From: Cylindrotheca closterium | Lineage: Eukaryota; Bacillariophyta; Bacillariophyceae; Bacillariales; Bacillariaceae | DNA length: 64,000 nucleotides | Direction of reading: 5' to 3' | Assembly: GCA_933822405.4 (NCBI GenBank) | Contig: CAKOGP040002424.1 | Span: 542,187 to 606,186 of the forward strand | Part shown: positions 9,701 through 20,266 of the stretch, piece after piece | Layout: each line of letters opens with the position of its first letter | Numbering within the stretch: the first letter of the stretch is position 1 | Position numbers and translations under genes: made by a program | Notes under the pieces: generated by a model | The model's database searches: none | What the model was told of the DNA's origin: nothing | Seen by the model: only the letters and a program-made list of their open reading frames with translations

Positions 9701-12700
9701 CTACATGCGACGAGAAGATTTGGATTCACTTCGGTGTAATGATGACTCTGTGCTCCTTTCGAGTTGGCGGTTGCCTCCCTCCGTGGCTGACACAGTTCGT
9801 GCTTTTGGGGATACACCTGCCTCAGCTTTCAGCGTCTACGTTCGCAACACAGTCAGCATTGGACAAACCTTGGAATCGAGACGATTTCAATTGTGTTGCA
9901 CTTACCTCCAAGGAAGCCCGCAATGCTGCAATTGATGGGGAAGAATTCACTGTCTCGACCATGTCACGCGAAAGTCGTTTCAACTGTTTCTTGAGCTTCG
10001 ATGTTTCGGTTCCTTTGTTTCCGACTTCAAAACACAAATCCTTTGCCACAGTTCCTCGAAGGGATAGCTCAATTTCTCTGGCCTGTTGCAACAAATGAAT
10101 GAATGATTCAGTTGAAGTTCGGAATGGTGATGTCATTTTCTGGTACTTGTACTTACATCTTCAACGACGTCCATGGGCCAACCACACGAATTTGCCATCT
10201 CGACACCATATTCAGCGCTAACCGAGCACGGACCAGTGGCAACTTTGTGAGTGTAGGTGATACTATTGGATGAGTCTGTGACAACCGATGCTGCGAGATG
10301 ATGATTTTGCACTACTGGATAGATTTGGTCCAGGCGGCAAATCTGAGGATAATGCGATACGAAGAATGTCATGGCTTTCTTGGCTATCAAGTACTCTGAG
10401 ACTGCCCATGCAATGGCGATGCCATCCTCATTGCTAGTCGCACGACCCAATTCATCTAGGAGCACCAAAGAACCACGACTTGCATTGTTACAGATGAAGG
10501 CCGTTTCCTTCATTTCCAACATGAATGAGGAAATGTTGTTCTCTGACCAAATGGCAAGGTTTTGAGATGCATTTTCTCCAGCTACACGGTTGATCGAAAC
10601 GTCAGATCATCACCTACCTTGGTCATCAGATGTCCCCATCCTAGCAAATATTCGATTTCGAATCTGAAGCGACATTACGCAACCGTTAGTAGAGGTCCAC
10701 CGAAAAACAAGACTGACACTCCAATCGCCTGACTCACCGGGATTGAAGCATATTCTGCAGGAACATAGCTTCCGCAGTGAGCAAGAAGGACAATAATTGC
10801 AATTTGTTTGAGATAGGTGCTCTTTCCACTTCCATTGATTCCAGAAATGACGGTAAATCGCTTCTTTCCAGTGGCATAGGTATCATTGGGGACAATTTCG
10901 GAAGCGGCATCGTCGGAGGCATTCGAGTCTATGGTCTCGATTCCAAATCGACCATTCCGAATAATAATACCAGAGGAATCTTTGGATTGCTCGTCCTCCT
11001 CTGTGGCTGAATCTTCTCTTTCGTTGGAGTCGTCATCATTGTGCAATACTGGACGGGACCAAGCCGACTGACAAAGGGCGACTTTATCGGCAAAACTGTG
11101 GCAAAGATCCAGCAAGGCTATTGCATCCGACAAGGAAGCAAGAGCATCGTAATTGTCCCTTGCTACTTCCAAAACACCCTGGATTCGATCACGTGTCATG
11201 AGCAACAAATCGTTGACATTATCTTGACTTCGAGTATTCAAGCTCTGTACTTCTTCGGTGGTACAGTGAATGTATTTTCCGCGCATGGTTGGCTGGATAA
11301 AGACATCCGGCAAGGTTGACGCCACATCCGCAGGTATGGAAAGATAGTACCCCCGCAGAGTGGTATATTTGACTGCCACATGAAATCCATGGACTTCTGC
11401 ATATTCATCAGCCTTTTTGTAAATATCATCAACATTGGAAAGAAAGTTCTTTCGCAAAATGTCCATCATGCCATCTTCGGATGACTTGAGTGCAAAACAC
11501 TCTTGATGCTGCATTGCATTGGCGTTGCGACTGTAGGAAGTGCTGTCGGTAAAAACTTGGGCGATGGTATCACAAACATGAGCTAGTTCGGGTTGCGAGA
11601 GTGCAAATGTAATGGCACGCAACAAATGGTGACGCTTGGGTGGAGCAGTGGATACTTCTCCTCCTCCAAGTCCAATGAGAAGACTGGATCTGCCAGTAAT
11701 GGCCGAAACTCCTCCATTTTTCTCATCTTCCTCACCGGAAGGATGATCATTATTATCGAGTTCCTCCAAATGCTCTTGGAGCACTTGCGTGAGAAGAGGA
11801 ATTGCCGTCAAGGTCGATTTGATGTACACCAGGGTCGCAATGCCTTTGCTGGCAAGCCGCGCATTGATGGTAGCATTCTTGTGTTTGCTTTTCGACGCCA
11901 AGTTTGGATTACGTGGTACCACTGCCACATTGGTGAGCATCTTGTCCACGGCCGGAAGGTTTTGCAGGTTTTCCAACACGGCATAGAAAAAGTCTTCGGA
12001 CTGTAAAAAGGTATCCACCAGATCCAATCGAGCATGGATGGTATCCATCCGACTGGGTGGCGCCATGAGGTTGGTCCGCAACAGTCGACTGCCCACTGTC
12101 GTTTTGGTACAATCAATGGTGGAAATGAGAGAATCTCGCGCCTTTCCCGTCTTGGCATTCGTGAGTAACTCCAACTGTAGCAAGGAGGATCGATCAATGG
12201 CCATGCGATTCTTTCCTCCCGAGTTGACAATGATATCTAGACAATTTTTGGAAATTCCAACCCCAAGTGTGCGTTGGGTGTAGTGCAAGGCTGCGTAGGC
12301 AGACGACAAGAGAATGTATTCGTCCACCAATAGAGCATCGTAGGTTTCTTTGCGGGCGAGACGGCGGAGCATTTCGGCTCCTTTGGTCTGATCAAAGCAG
12401 ACTCTTGGAATGAATTTTACTACCGTAGTAGTAGTATTCTCGGAAGTTGCGGTGCCTTCTTGTGGTACTTGTTCTTGTTCTTGTGGTTGTCCTTCTCTAG
12501 CAGTCGCAGTAGAATACAATTCCACAATTTTGCGGGCCAATGGCGAATGCTTGCGTCCTTCGTTTAGCAATATTTCATGCGGCTTGAGGATTTCCAAATA
12601 GGCCAAAGTTTCCGCATAGGTTTGTCCATTGCCTTGTTTGGTGACCTGCAAGGAGACTGGAGTTCCAGCATCCAACGAGGCCACGCAGGTTTCCCGGGCC

Positions 12701-13167
12701 AAGTTTTCTCCTATGGCGCAGATAATGTGAACGACTGGCTGCTGCTGCTGTTGTTGACTAGAAGCAATGCTGCGTCCAGCGGCAGAGGAAACAGTACTAG
12801 AACGTCGAATCCGACGACGATGACTGGCGGTCGATTGCGGTCGGTGGTGCGACGATGTGGTGGATCGCACCGAAGCGGAAGAAGAGTTTGGAAACTTGCG
12901 TCTTTGTCTACTGGTACTCTGTGCTCGAATGTTTTGACGATTTCCACCGTACAGGCCATAAGATTCTTCATCATCTTGTGGCTGTTGACGGTGTTGGGAC
13001 GACTGTTGGCTCAGATCTGTTGGATTCTTGGCAGCAGCAGCATTGGCATCAAATAAGTTGTTATTTTCAGCATTGGCAGCCATTAGATGTTGGATGCACA
13101 TATCACGACCTTGTGACGATTTTCCTTGTCTTGAAGACTTGTAATAGTTTGAGTCTTTCCCTTTCAT
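9701..13167 (-). CDS. MSH4: MutS homologue MSH4 (meiotic crossover factor)
   Basis: Exons on the minus strand: 13167-10738, 10663-10618, 10581-10157, 10082-9906 and a last exon starting near 9830. MSH4 pairs with MSH5 to stabilise meiotic recombination intermediates and lacks the mismatch-recognition domain of other MutS proteins. Visible: a disordered Ser/Gln-rich N-terminus (about 140 residues), the connector-like region VIHIICAIGENLARETCVA, core/lever helices, a Walker A in ISGINGSGKSTYLKQIAI (about residues 773-790), the Walker B/signature DELGRATSNEDG, then FFVSHYPQI. The Walker A reads GINGSGKST where MutS proteins usually have GPNxxGKST. A non-conserved acidic insert sits just before it. 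The last splice is uncertain: acceptor ctgag gives a stop at 9701, acceptor ggcag or gaaag a stop at 9673. Total about 1080 aa. Confidence 0.88.
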
Positions 13168-13668
13168 GACTCCTGTTGCTGCCAGAGTCTATATTCTATG
13201 GATGGAAGCCACTTTCAAGTTACTTGTTTGGTGTGTTGTTGTTCTTGGAAGAAAACATCTAAAACTCCGGGATCAAACGAATCTTTTGAGTCGATGCATT
13301 CGACCATTCAGAATTCTTTGGGTTAGTTTTCGAATTCTTTACAGAAGCTTTTTTGCAATCGTTAAATGTTATTTAATTTCTCCGATGTTTTGATTTCGTG
13401 GTGTTGGAAGAATCACTAAACGCGGATGAAACAAACCTTGATCTTCGAGTCGACGCATTCGACCAGTCGTCCAAGTTCTTTGGGTTTTCAAATTCTGTTT
13501 CTTTTTCTTCTATAAATGTTATTTCTCCGCAGTTTGATTTGGTATAAGTATAGAATAAACCGTAACCCAAAATCAGTTTCAAAATATATCGGCCGAGCAG
13601 AAGCTTTGGTTGCGCGGAATGTTGAATGATAGAGGATAGCGCCCCGCCCATCCGAGTTTCCATTTGCG
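13168..13668. other. Divergent intergenic region between MSH4 and the histidine kinase
   Basis: About 500 bp with no supported gene. It should hold the promoters of both flanking genes, and it contains an imperfect duplication annotated separately. Confidence 0.7.
13270..13552 (+). repeat. Imperfect direct repeat, about 130 bp, two copies 153 bp apart
   Basis: Copy A spans about 13270-13400 and copy B about 13423-13552. Shared blocks occur in the same order: GAGTCGA(T/C)GCATTCGACCA, CTTTGGGTT, AATTCT, TAAATGTTATTT, TCTCCG and TTTGATTT, separated by small differences. This looks like a diverged local tandem duplication in a bidirectional promoter. Confidence 0.7.
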
Positions 13669-16297
13669 TTGAGAAGAAGTCCAAGATTTGAGATTCGCCT
13701 TGGGGGAAAAAACACGACAGTGCACCGTCATGATAAAATGTACCTCAGCAAGAAACCAGAACAAAACACGACAATGGTAGTTGCAACTGACTGCATAATA
13801 GAGGAACGAGTGAACGATCATCAACAACAGCATTCACGCAGTTGGATAGATTCCGTTGCTTCCCCCATTTCTTTATTAGACCGAAACCAGTGTGTGATTG
13901 GATGGAATCAGCAAGCTGTGGACATTACAAGGATTAATGGCCAAGAGATAATACGGCAACCTCTGAGACAGTTTCTACTACCAGAATCTTCTGTTGTATT
14001 CGAAAATGCCGTCAATGAAATAGAAAAGGGAGGTCGGCAGAATAAGTGTCTCCAGCTAGCCTTTTCCACCAATCCAGAAGGGGATCGGTATCATGTCAAA
14101 TTGGCAGCTAGATTGGACAATGGTGGTTCCTATTGTGGGCTTTTACTCTTTTTTGTCGATGCAATCATGACATCAGAACTACCATCAAGTCCTGTTTCCA
14201 TTATCAATGGCGTCAAGTCTCTAGACTCTTCTGAACGATCCCATTTTTCAATTGGTCCACCACAACAACAACAACCACAAAACGGTATGGACCCAGCAGC
14301 AGCAATGGCCAAAGAATGTCGGACGGTACTCGAAACGGCCAATGCACCCATCTTTGGAATGGATTGTGACGGCAATATCAATGAATGGAATCTCAAGTGT
14401 GTCGACTTTTCGGGATATCAAAAGGACCAAGTGCTTGGGTGTTCCTTGGTCAATACCATTGTGGTCCCCTCCATGAGATCGCCTGTACAACAAGTCCTAA
14501 ATGATGCCTTGCAGGGAAATGGGACGTCCAGCTACAAGGTTGATTTTCAGACTTCTCGCAACGAAATTCGGCATCTGTTACTCAATGCGAGTACCCGACG
14601 CAATGCCTCTGGGGACATTGTAGGAGTGGTCTGCGTGGCCCAGGACGTGACCGAAGCGGTGCATCGCGACCGGGCAGTGGGGGGCATGGCAGCGGAACTT
14701 AGGCAATTGATTGATACGGCCAATGCACCCATCTTTGGAATTGATACCGATGGCAATATCAATGAATGGAACAAACGAACCGCTGAAATTACAGGGTATC
14801 CCAAAGAAGAAGCCTTTGATGAACCACTCGTGGAACGATTCATTGCGGCGGAAATGAAGGAAAAGGTAGAGGAAATTCTTTCCAACGCACTGCAAGGGAA
14901 TGAAACCTCGGATTACGAACTCGAGTTTATATCCAAGTCGGGAGAGTCTGTCTTCTTGCTAGTCAATGCAACGACGAGGCGGGATCCTGAAAATGCCATT
15001 GTGGGAGTCGTTGGAGTGGCGCAAGACGTGACCGAAGACAAAAAGCATCGCGAAGCGCTTCGACAGATGGAATATCTACGAGCATCACAAGAAGCAAAGG
15101 TAGAGACAGAGAGAAATATGACGGCCTACTTTGCACATGAGCTTCGAAATCCATTGGGTGCCATTGACAGTGCATTGAATGCCTTGCCAAATGATCTATC
15201 CGAAGAAGCATCCTCACTAGTTTCGGGAATGCAACTGTGTACAGGTTTCATGTCTTCCATTATGAATAATCTGTTGGATGTCCGGAAAATGGAAGAAGGC
15301 AAAATGACTTTGATGAAAGCGCCTATCTCGCTAAAAAAGATTATCAGCAATGTCCACAAAATGTTGCTGCCCTCGGTCCGACCGGGGGTCGAATTCCTCA
15401 AGAAATCAGACACTCAGGGTAAAGATTGGATCATTGGCGATTCCCATCGTGTCCAACAAGTGATTACCAACGTGGTCACCAATGCCATCAAGTACACGGT
15501 GAATGGCTCCATCTGCTTGTCAGTTGGGTGGGAAGGGGATATGGTAAAATTTGAATGCGAAGATACTGGGCCAGGAATTCCCAAGAATCAACAAAGCAAT
15601 TTATTTCAACGATTTGTGCAACGTGGCGGTGCTCCTGGTACTGGTTTGGGTCTAGCCATTGCAAAACACTTGGTGGACTTGAATGGAGGGTCAATTGAGT
15701 TTCACAGTGACCCGAGTGTCAGTGCGGGAACGACCTGCGTCATTTATATGAAGTTGCCAATTTGTGAGGAACCAAAGAGCATTGTGGAGGAGTCTTCTAG
15801 CGTCATTGAAGAGCCATTGGCTATTTTGATTGTTGACGATATTAAAATGAATCGCATGATGCTGAAACGAAGAATAATGAAGGGTATTGCACCAAATGCC
15901 GTGATTAAAGAAGCGGCTACAGGGGAAGCAGCCTTGGAAATATGCGGCAATCGTTCCTTTGACGTCATTGTCGTGGACCAGTACATGGAGGAGGCAGTAA
16001 GTACAGTGGTGGATACGAAACTTGGCACATTGAATTTTATGTACTCATACAATTTGTATTCTATCCTTGATTATCTTGCAGGGTGGTATTATGGTCGGAA
16101 CAGATGCCGTCTTTGCAATGCGAAGAATGCGAATCGATGCGTGCATCATTGGATGTTCTGGTAACGATATGGGAACTCAGTTCTCGGAAGCCGGTGCTGA
16201 TTTTAATTGGCAGAAACCAATTCCCAATAACACACAAATCATTCAGGATATCAGGAAGTCACTCAATGAAAAACGACCCAACTTTTTGAAATATTAA
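13669..16297 (+). CDS. Hybrid sensor histidine kinase with three PAS domains and receiver
   Basis: Two exons, 13669-15996 and 16082-16297, join in frame to 847 aa; the 85-bp intron sits just after the receiver aspartate. Order: PAS-like 1 (about 58-165), PAS 2 (about 215-330) and PAS 3 (about 342-455), the last two very alike (both with TANAPIFG and DGNINEWN), HisKA with phospho-acceptor His490 in FAHELRNPLG, HATPase with ECEDTGPGIP and GTGLGLAIAKHLV, and a C-terminal receiver with VDD, phospho-acceptor Asp770 in VVDQYM and Lys821 in WQKP. All key residues are present, so both kinase and receiver look active. No transmembrane segment or signal peptide is seen, so it is probably a soluble sensor; the ligand is unknown. 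ATGs at 13738 and 13774 are alternative starts. No HPt partner lies nearby. Confidence 0.92.
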
Positions 16298-16371
16298 TGG
16301 CTGAACCACGATCAGTGCGACAATTGCTTTTCTTCCTGAAGTACGACCATCGTGGGAAATGAGAGAATTGA

Positions 16372-19300
16372 TCATACAGATGTTGAAAGCATCATCTGCA
16401 AATCATTGACTGCGTCAGATGACTCTAGGTGTGCGGCCTCGAGTGCCTGATGCAACGAAAACTTGTTGACTCTTGTGCCCGAGTGTAGCGAGTCCATTAC
16501 AAAATGGATGCATTCCTCACGACAGTCGAGGGCAATGTAACTTCTCACGAGCTCGTCGATCAGCCTTGAATCGAGATGGTTCGTCAATTGCGCTTGGTAA
16601 ATCACCAATTGCATCAACTCTTTCCATTCCTCAGCAGATGAAGGAATCCATCGATACTTTTCCAGATTGTCCTCAATCAACCCCCGCTTTGCGCTGTTGA
16701 TGATTGTGCGAATAGTTTCATATCTTACATCTGCACCATTGGCCGTGCGCTCGTTTACCTCTTCGATGGCGAAATTAAGTTCGTCCAAATGGCAGGTGCT
16801 GGGGTCATTCCACCACATGAGAAGCCGTGCATACTTGAACCCAATCAGCCCTTTGATTTCCCAGTATCTCTCGCGCAACCATTTCTCGGAATTGGTCCCG
16901 TTGTATTGGGCAACATTCTGAATCATTTCCCTGAGGACAATAATTCTACTTTCTACTTCCGACGAGACTACCGCTTTCATGGCAATAGCGGATAATTCCT
17001 CTGAGTAACAACCTTCTTGCAATGCTGCTTTGTATAAATCCATTACTGCAGCCCATTGTTGCTCTTTTGCCAGATGGTCTGCAATAATGACGAACAAATC
17101 CGGATTCATTGCCTTATTGTCAAGCGCATGAAACACCTTGATTGCTGCATCTCCATCACCTTTTACCAGAAGGGCTGAGACACCGGCATTGCAACTATTT
17201 GCCCAGTCACCCACTTCAGATACGTCGTTGCGAAGAAGCGATTCGAAGACATTGTTTGAGTCAGCAGTATTAGTATTCCATCTTCTCGTACTCACAACTT
17301 CTGCCAGAAGAGGGTCTGATTGCATTGCAAAGGCATCGTCCAAGTCTACTGGTTTGGCAATTTTTTGCAACGAGGAAAACTCTTGCTTGGCACCTTTCAT
17401 TTGCATTGCGACCCAATTAAACAATACGAATGAAAGATTTGATTGGCGAATATAGGTGCAAGCTTTCATCGCCTCCGCTAGGTTTGAACAGGTACTTTTC
17501 CACTGTTGTTGTGAATCACCAGCTCCTTGCTTCTCAGAAGATTTCGAATCTTCGATTAGTCGCTCAATTTCAAAGATCGCATGTATAGATGGGTTCCCAG
17601 TCTCGATTGTGCCATGTTTTGAATTCTCCAACAAGGCGTACTGATAAACGGAAAGGGCAGCATCGGATGTGACTCTGGCATCGGTTGATCCCTGCATCCT
17701 TGTGTCTCTTTCGGCAGTTTCAAAGATGTCAATCGCAGTTTTGTATAGCCTCAATCCACAGAGTGAGGTCATTGCAGCAACCACTAGATCATTATTAAAC
17801 TCCGATTTGGAGAGATATGCTGTCATTTTCACTGAGAGGCTCCTTTCTTCCGTGCTTGCGGCAGCATTGCCTAGAGCGTTGTCAATCAATAGCAAACAAA
17901 ATATTGATGTTCCAAAGTTTGAATCTGCATTACACGTTCTCATCACGGAAGCCAGCACTGGTCCCAACTTTGTGATCCAGCTTGGCTCGTCGGGAGACAG
18001 CTTTGTTTCCACCGAATAGCGTTCCTGGATTTCTTGTTTCGATCCATCTACAATCCAATTGGGTCTGCTGTGATGCTCAAGAATATACAATAGCAAGCCG
18101 AGAGCCGTTTCCCAGTCTCTATCACGCTCACATGCTTCCGCGATGCCCTGCAACGCTTCGATGCTGATAGTTACATCCTCGTCCAAGACCTCTTGAAAGA
18201 AATTTAAGGCCGTTTCGGAAGTTCCATTTTTGCCTTTCATAGCACGCATCGCTATATCTCGACACAACGGATCGATTCTATCTCTGCCACCACCCCATTG
18301 CCATTCTCCACCTCCAATTATGCCAAGATCGTTCATACAGTGATCGAATGCTTCCAATGCAACGTCTGGTCGGTTACACATCAAGCAAGCTCGCATAACG
18401 GCTGAAACGATGGGCTGTCGACGGTGTCAGCAACGTCGTCGTGGAAAGCTATTCCACTCAAATTTGGAAACTTACTTGGCCAAACTGCTTAATATCGTCG
18501 CTGTCATACAGATAGTTGATAGCTGATTCCCACTCGCCTGCTTGACCTAGTGCCGTGCCTGCTGCCAATGTATCTGTGTGCGTTTTTATCAATAAGAGCG
18601 AAGAATAGAATCGGAGTATTGCAGCTGTTTCAACTTACATTGTTTCGAATCACTTGGTGAGACCATAGTCAACTTCATGACGGCATCAAAAACATGCTCA
18701 GCAGCAGGCAACCCTTCCTGTTGTGCCCAAAGTGCAATTGCAACCAATCCATGGGGAGTATCAAGGGACACATTAATAGGATTATATCCTGCTTCAGGGT
18801 CGATTTGTCGAAGAAAGAGGTCTGTAGCTTCTTTGTATCTGCCTTCTCGATTCGCTGATATTATTGCAAACTCGTAGTGCCGGCTTCTAATGTCCAGATT
18901 CCACTTCTTCAACGTATCCAGAACTTGTCCGCTTTTGTCAAACGAGGATATTTCTGGAATATCAACTTGGCTGTAAGCGTATAATATGAATTCAAAAAAT
19001 CTTGATAGCTCTTTGCCATGTTTTCCCAGTGGGTTCAATGAACCTTCGTCTACCTGAGAGACGATGTCACCAAGCACTCTCTCTACTCCATCATGACAAC
19101 GTTTTTGATCTTCGATCTGATGTCCATCTGAAGAATCTAAGCTCTTTATCAGCTCTCCTACCGTATGTAGTGCCTGTTGGACACTTTTGACTTTTGTGTT
19201 GCGGATATTTCTAGCGTCATTTCCGATGTTCTTCTTCATTGACGAAACATGTCGTTTTCTATTTCCCCGGAACTGGTGGGATTGTGTAGCTGAGAATTCA

Positions 19301-19398
19301 TCACAGAGGAAGGACGAACACAATTTTCCAATCAAGACTCTTCGCTGAGCCCGTTTCACTAGGGATAAGGCCAATGCAATGCGGCTCGACTGAAACAT
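16372..19398 (-). CDS. Helical-repeat (PPR/TPR-like) protein, probably organellar
   Basis: Three exons on the minus strand, 19398-18639, 18573-18476 and 18414-16372, join in frame to 966 aa; one ORF scan would see them as two genes. The protein is made of degenerate helix-turn-helix units such as SRHYEFAIISANREGRYKEA, GQAGEWESAINYLYD, RACLMCNRPDVALEAFDHC and RDWETALGLLLYILE, the spacing of pentatricopeptide or TPR-like proteins. In photosynthetic eukaryotes these often bind organellar RNA. The basic, Arg-rich start (ALSLVKRAQRRVLIGKL) suggests a mitochondrial or plastid presequence; I see no aromatic plastid motif. The start codon lies 3 bp from an assembly gap, but the duplicate copy beyond the gap shows no in-frame upstream ATG. 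The specific function is not recognisable. Confidence 0.75.
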
Positions 19399-19538
19399 AT
19401 CNNNNNNNNNNGGTGGGATTGTGTAGCTGAGAATTCATCACAGAGGAAGGACGAACACAATTTTCCAATCAAGACTCTTCGCTGAGCCCGTTTCACTAGG
19501 GATAAGGCCAATGCAATGCGGCTCGACTGAAACATATC
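19275..19538. repeat. Exact 127-bp direct repeat flanking an assembly gap
   Basis: Positions 19275-19401 recur identically at 19412-19538, on either side of ten Ns (19402-19411). The second copy repeats the first 124 bases of the helical-repeat protein's first exon, including its start codon. This is the signature of two overlapping contig ends that were not merged, so the second copy is very probably not a real gene fragment. Confidence 0.92.
19402..19411. other. Assembly gap (10 N)
   Basis: Ten Ns of arbitrary length join two contigs. Collapsing the flanking duplication would remove 137 bases (one copy plus the Ns), and the promoter of the helical-repeat gene would then start at 19539. Confidence 0.97.
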
Positions 19539-19897
19539 CCTTTCCTTGTTGAGTAGTAGTTCACTGGTAACAGATAAATGTGCCCTGAACCAGTTTACCT
19601 CATTCGTTATTCGTGACTAACACTGAGTCAGTGAGTCATGGTGGCTTGAGACCAACCAATGAAACCTTTGGAGCGGATGCAAAGCTTGTGACTTGGTGAC
19701 ATGATGATATAACGATTTCTTTTTTTAAAACCTATACTGGGAAGACAAGAGTCATAGCACTGGTGGGTTATTGTGTCAATAGTGTAGAGCAAACAGGTGC
19801 AGTACGTGAAAAGGCTGAGTGTGCAAAATCAATATTGCAATAAAATAAAAAATACATGATAGTTTGTATAGCAAAAATGATGATTTCGTACACCCAT
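19539..19897. other. Intergenic region upstream of helical-repeat gene and tRNA-Ser
   Basis: About 360 bp with no ORF of note. Two adjacent TGAGTCA motifs at 19624-19638, the core of bZIP/AP-1-type sites, lie in what should be the promoter of the minus-strand gene once the duplication is collapsed. Whether they are functional is unknown. Confidence 0.5.
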
Positions 19898-19979
19898 GAC
19901 ATCGTGGCCGAGTGGTTAAGGCGATGGATTGCTAATCCATTGTTCTTTGAACGCGAAAGTTCGAATCTTTCCGATGTCG
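19898..19979 (+). tRNA. tRNA-Ser (anticodon GCU)
   Basis: 82-nt cloverleaf. The acceptor stem pairs GACATCG with CGATGTC and a G discriminator follows. The anticodon stem-loop is ATGGA-TTGCTAA-TCCAT with anticodon GCT, reading AGC/AGU serine codons. The long variable arm GTTC-TTT-GAAC is the class II hallmark of tRNA-Ser. The T arm is GAAAG-TTCGAAT-CTTTC. No intron. CCA is not encoded. A T-rich run (TTTTGC then eight Ts) follows as a Pol III terminator. Identical in sequence to the tRNA at 23390-23471 on the other strand. Confidence 0.97.
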
Positions 19980-20266
19980 TTTTGCTTTTTTTTGGTTTTG
20001 GAGTTTACACCAAACACGTACGCAGACGATACAACCATGTTCCTGCATAATACCCAGCTAGTACTGTAGGTACCGGTAGCGGGGATAGCATTGGAAGTAA
20101 AATAAATAAAAGTCAACAGTCAAGTTCAATCGTTACAGAATTACACTTGCACCTCGTCGAATCTAGTAGAGTTACTCTTGGTAGAGTGACTCAGTCGATG
20201 GCCTACATTACATGTTCAAGAGTTCTTGGTTTGAGATTTCTACAAATTTTGAATGCCAATTTCTCG

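Noticed and set aside
18589..19398. Separate small gene upstream of the 674-codon repeat-protein ORF
   Set aside because: Splicing 18639/18573 and 18476/18414 joins both ORFs in frame with continuous helical repeats, so it is one gene.
19412..19538. Apparent gene fragment or nested duplication of the helical-repeat gene
   Set aside because: Exact identity to 19275-19401 across an N gap fits an unmerged contig overlap better than a biological duplicate.
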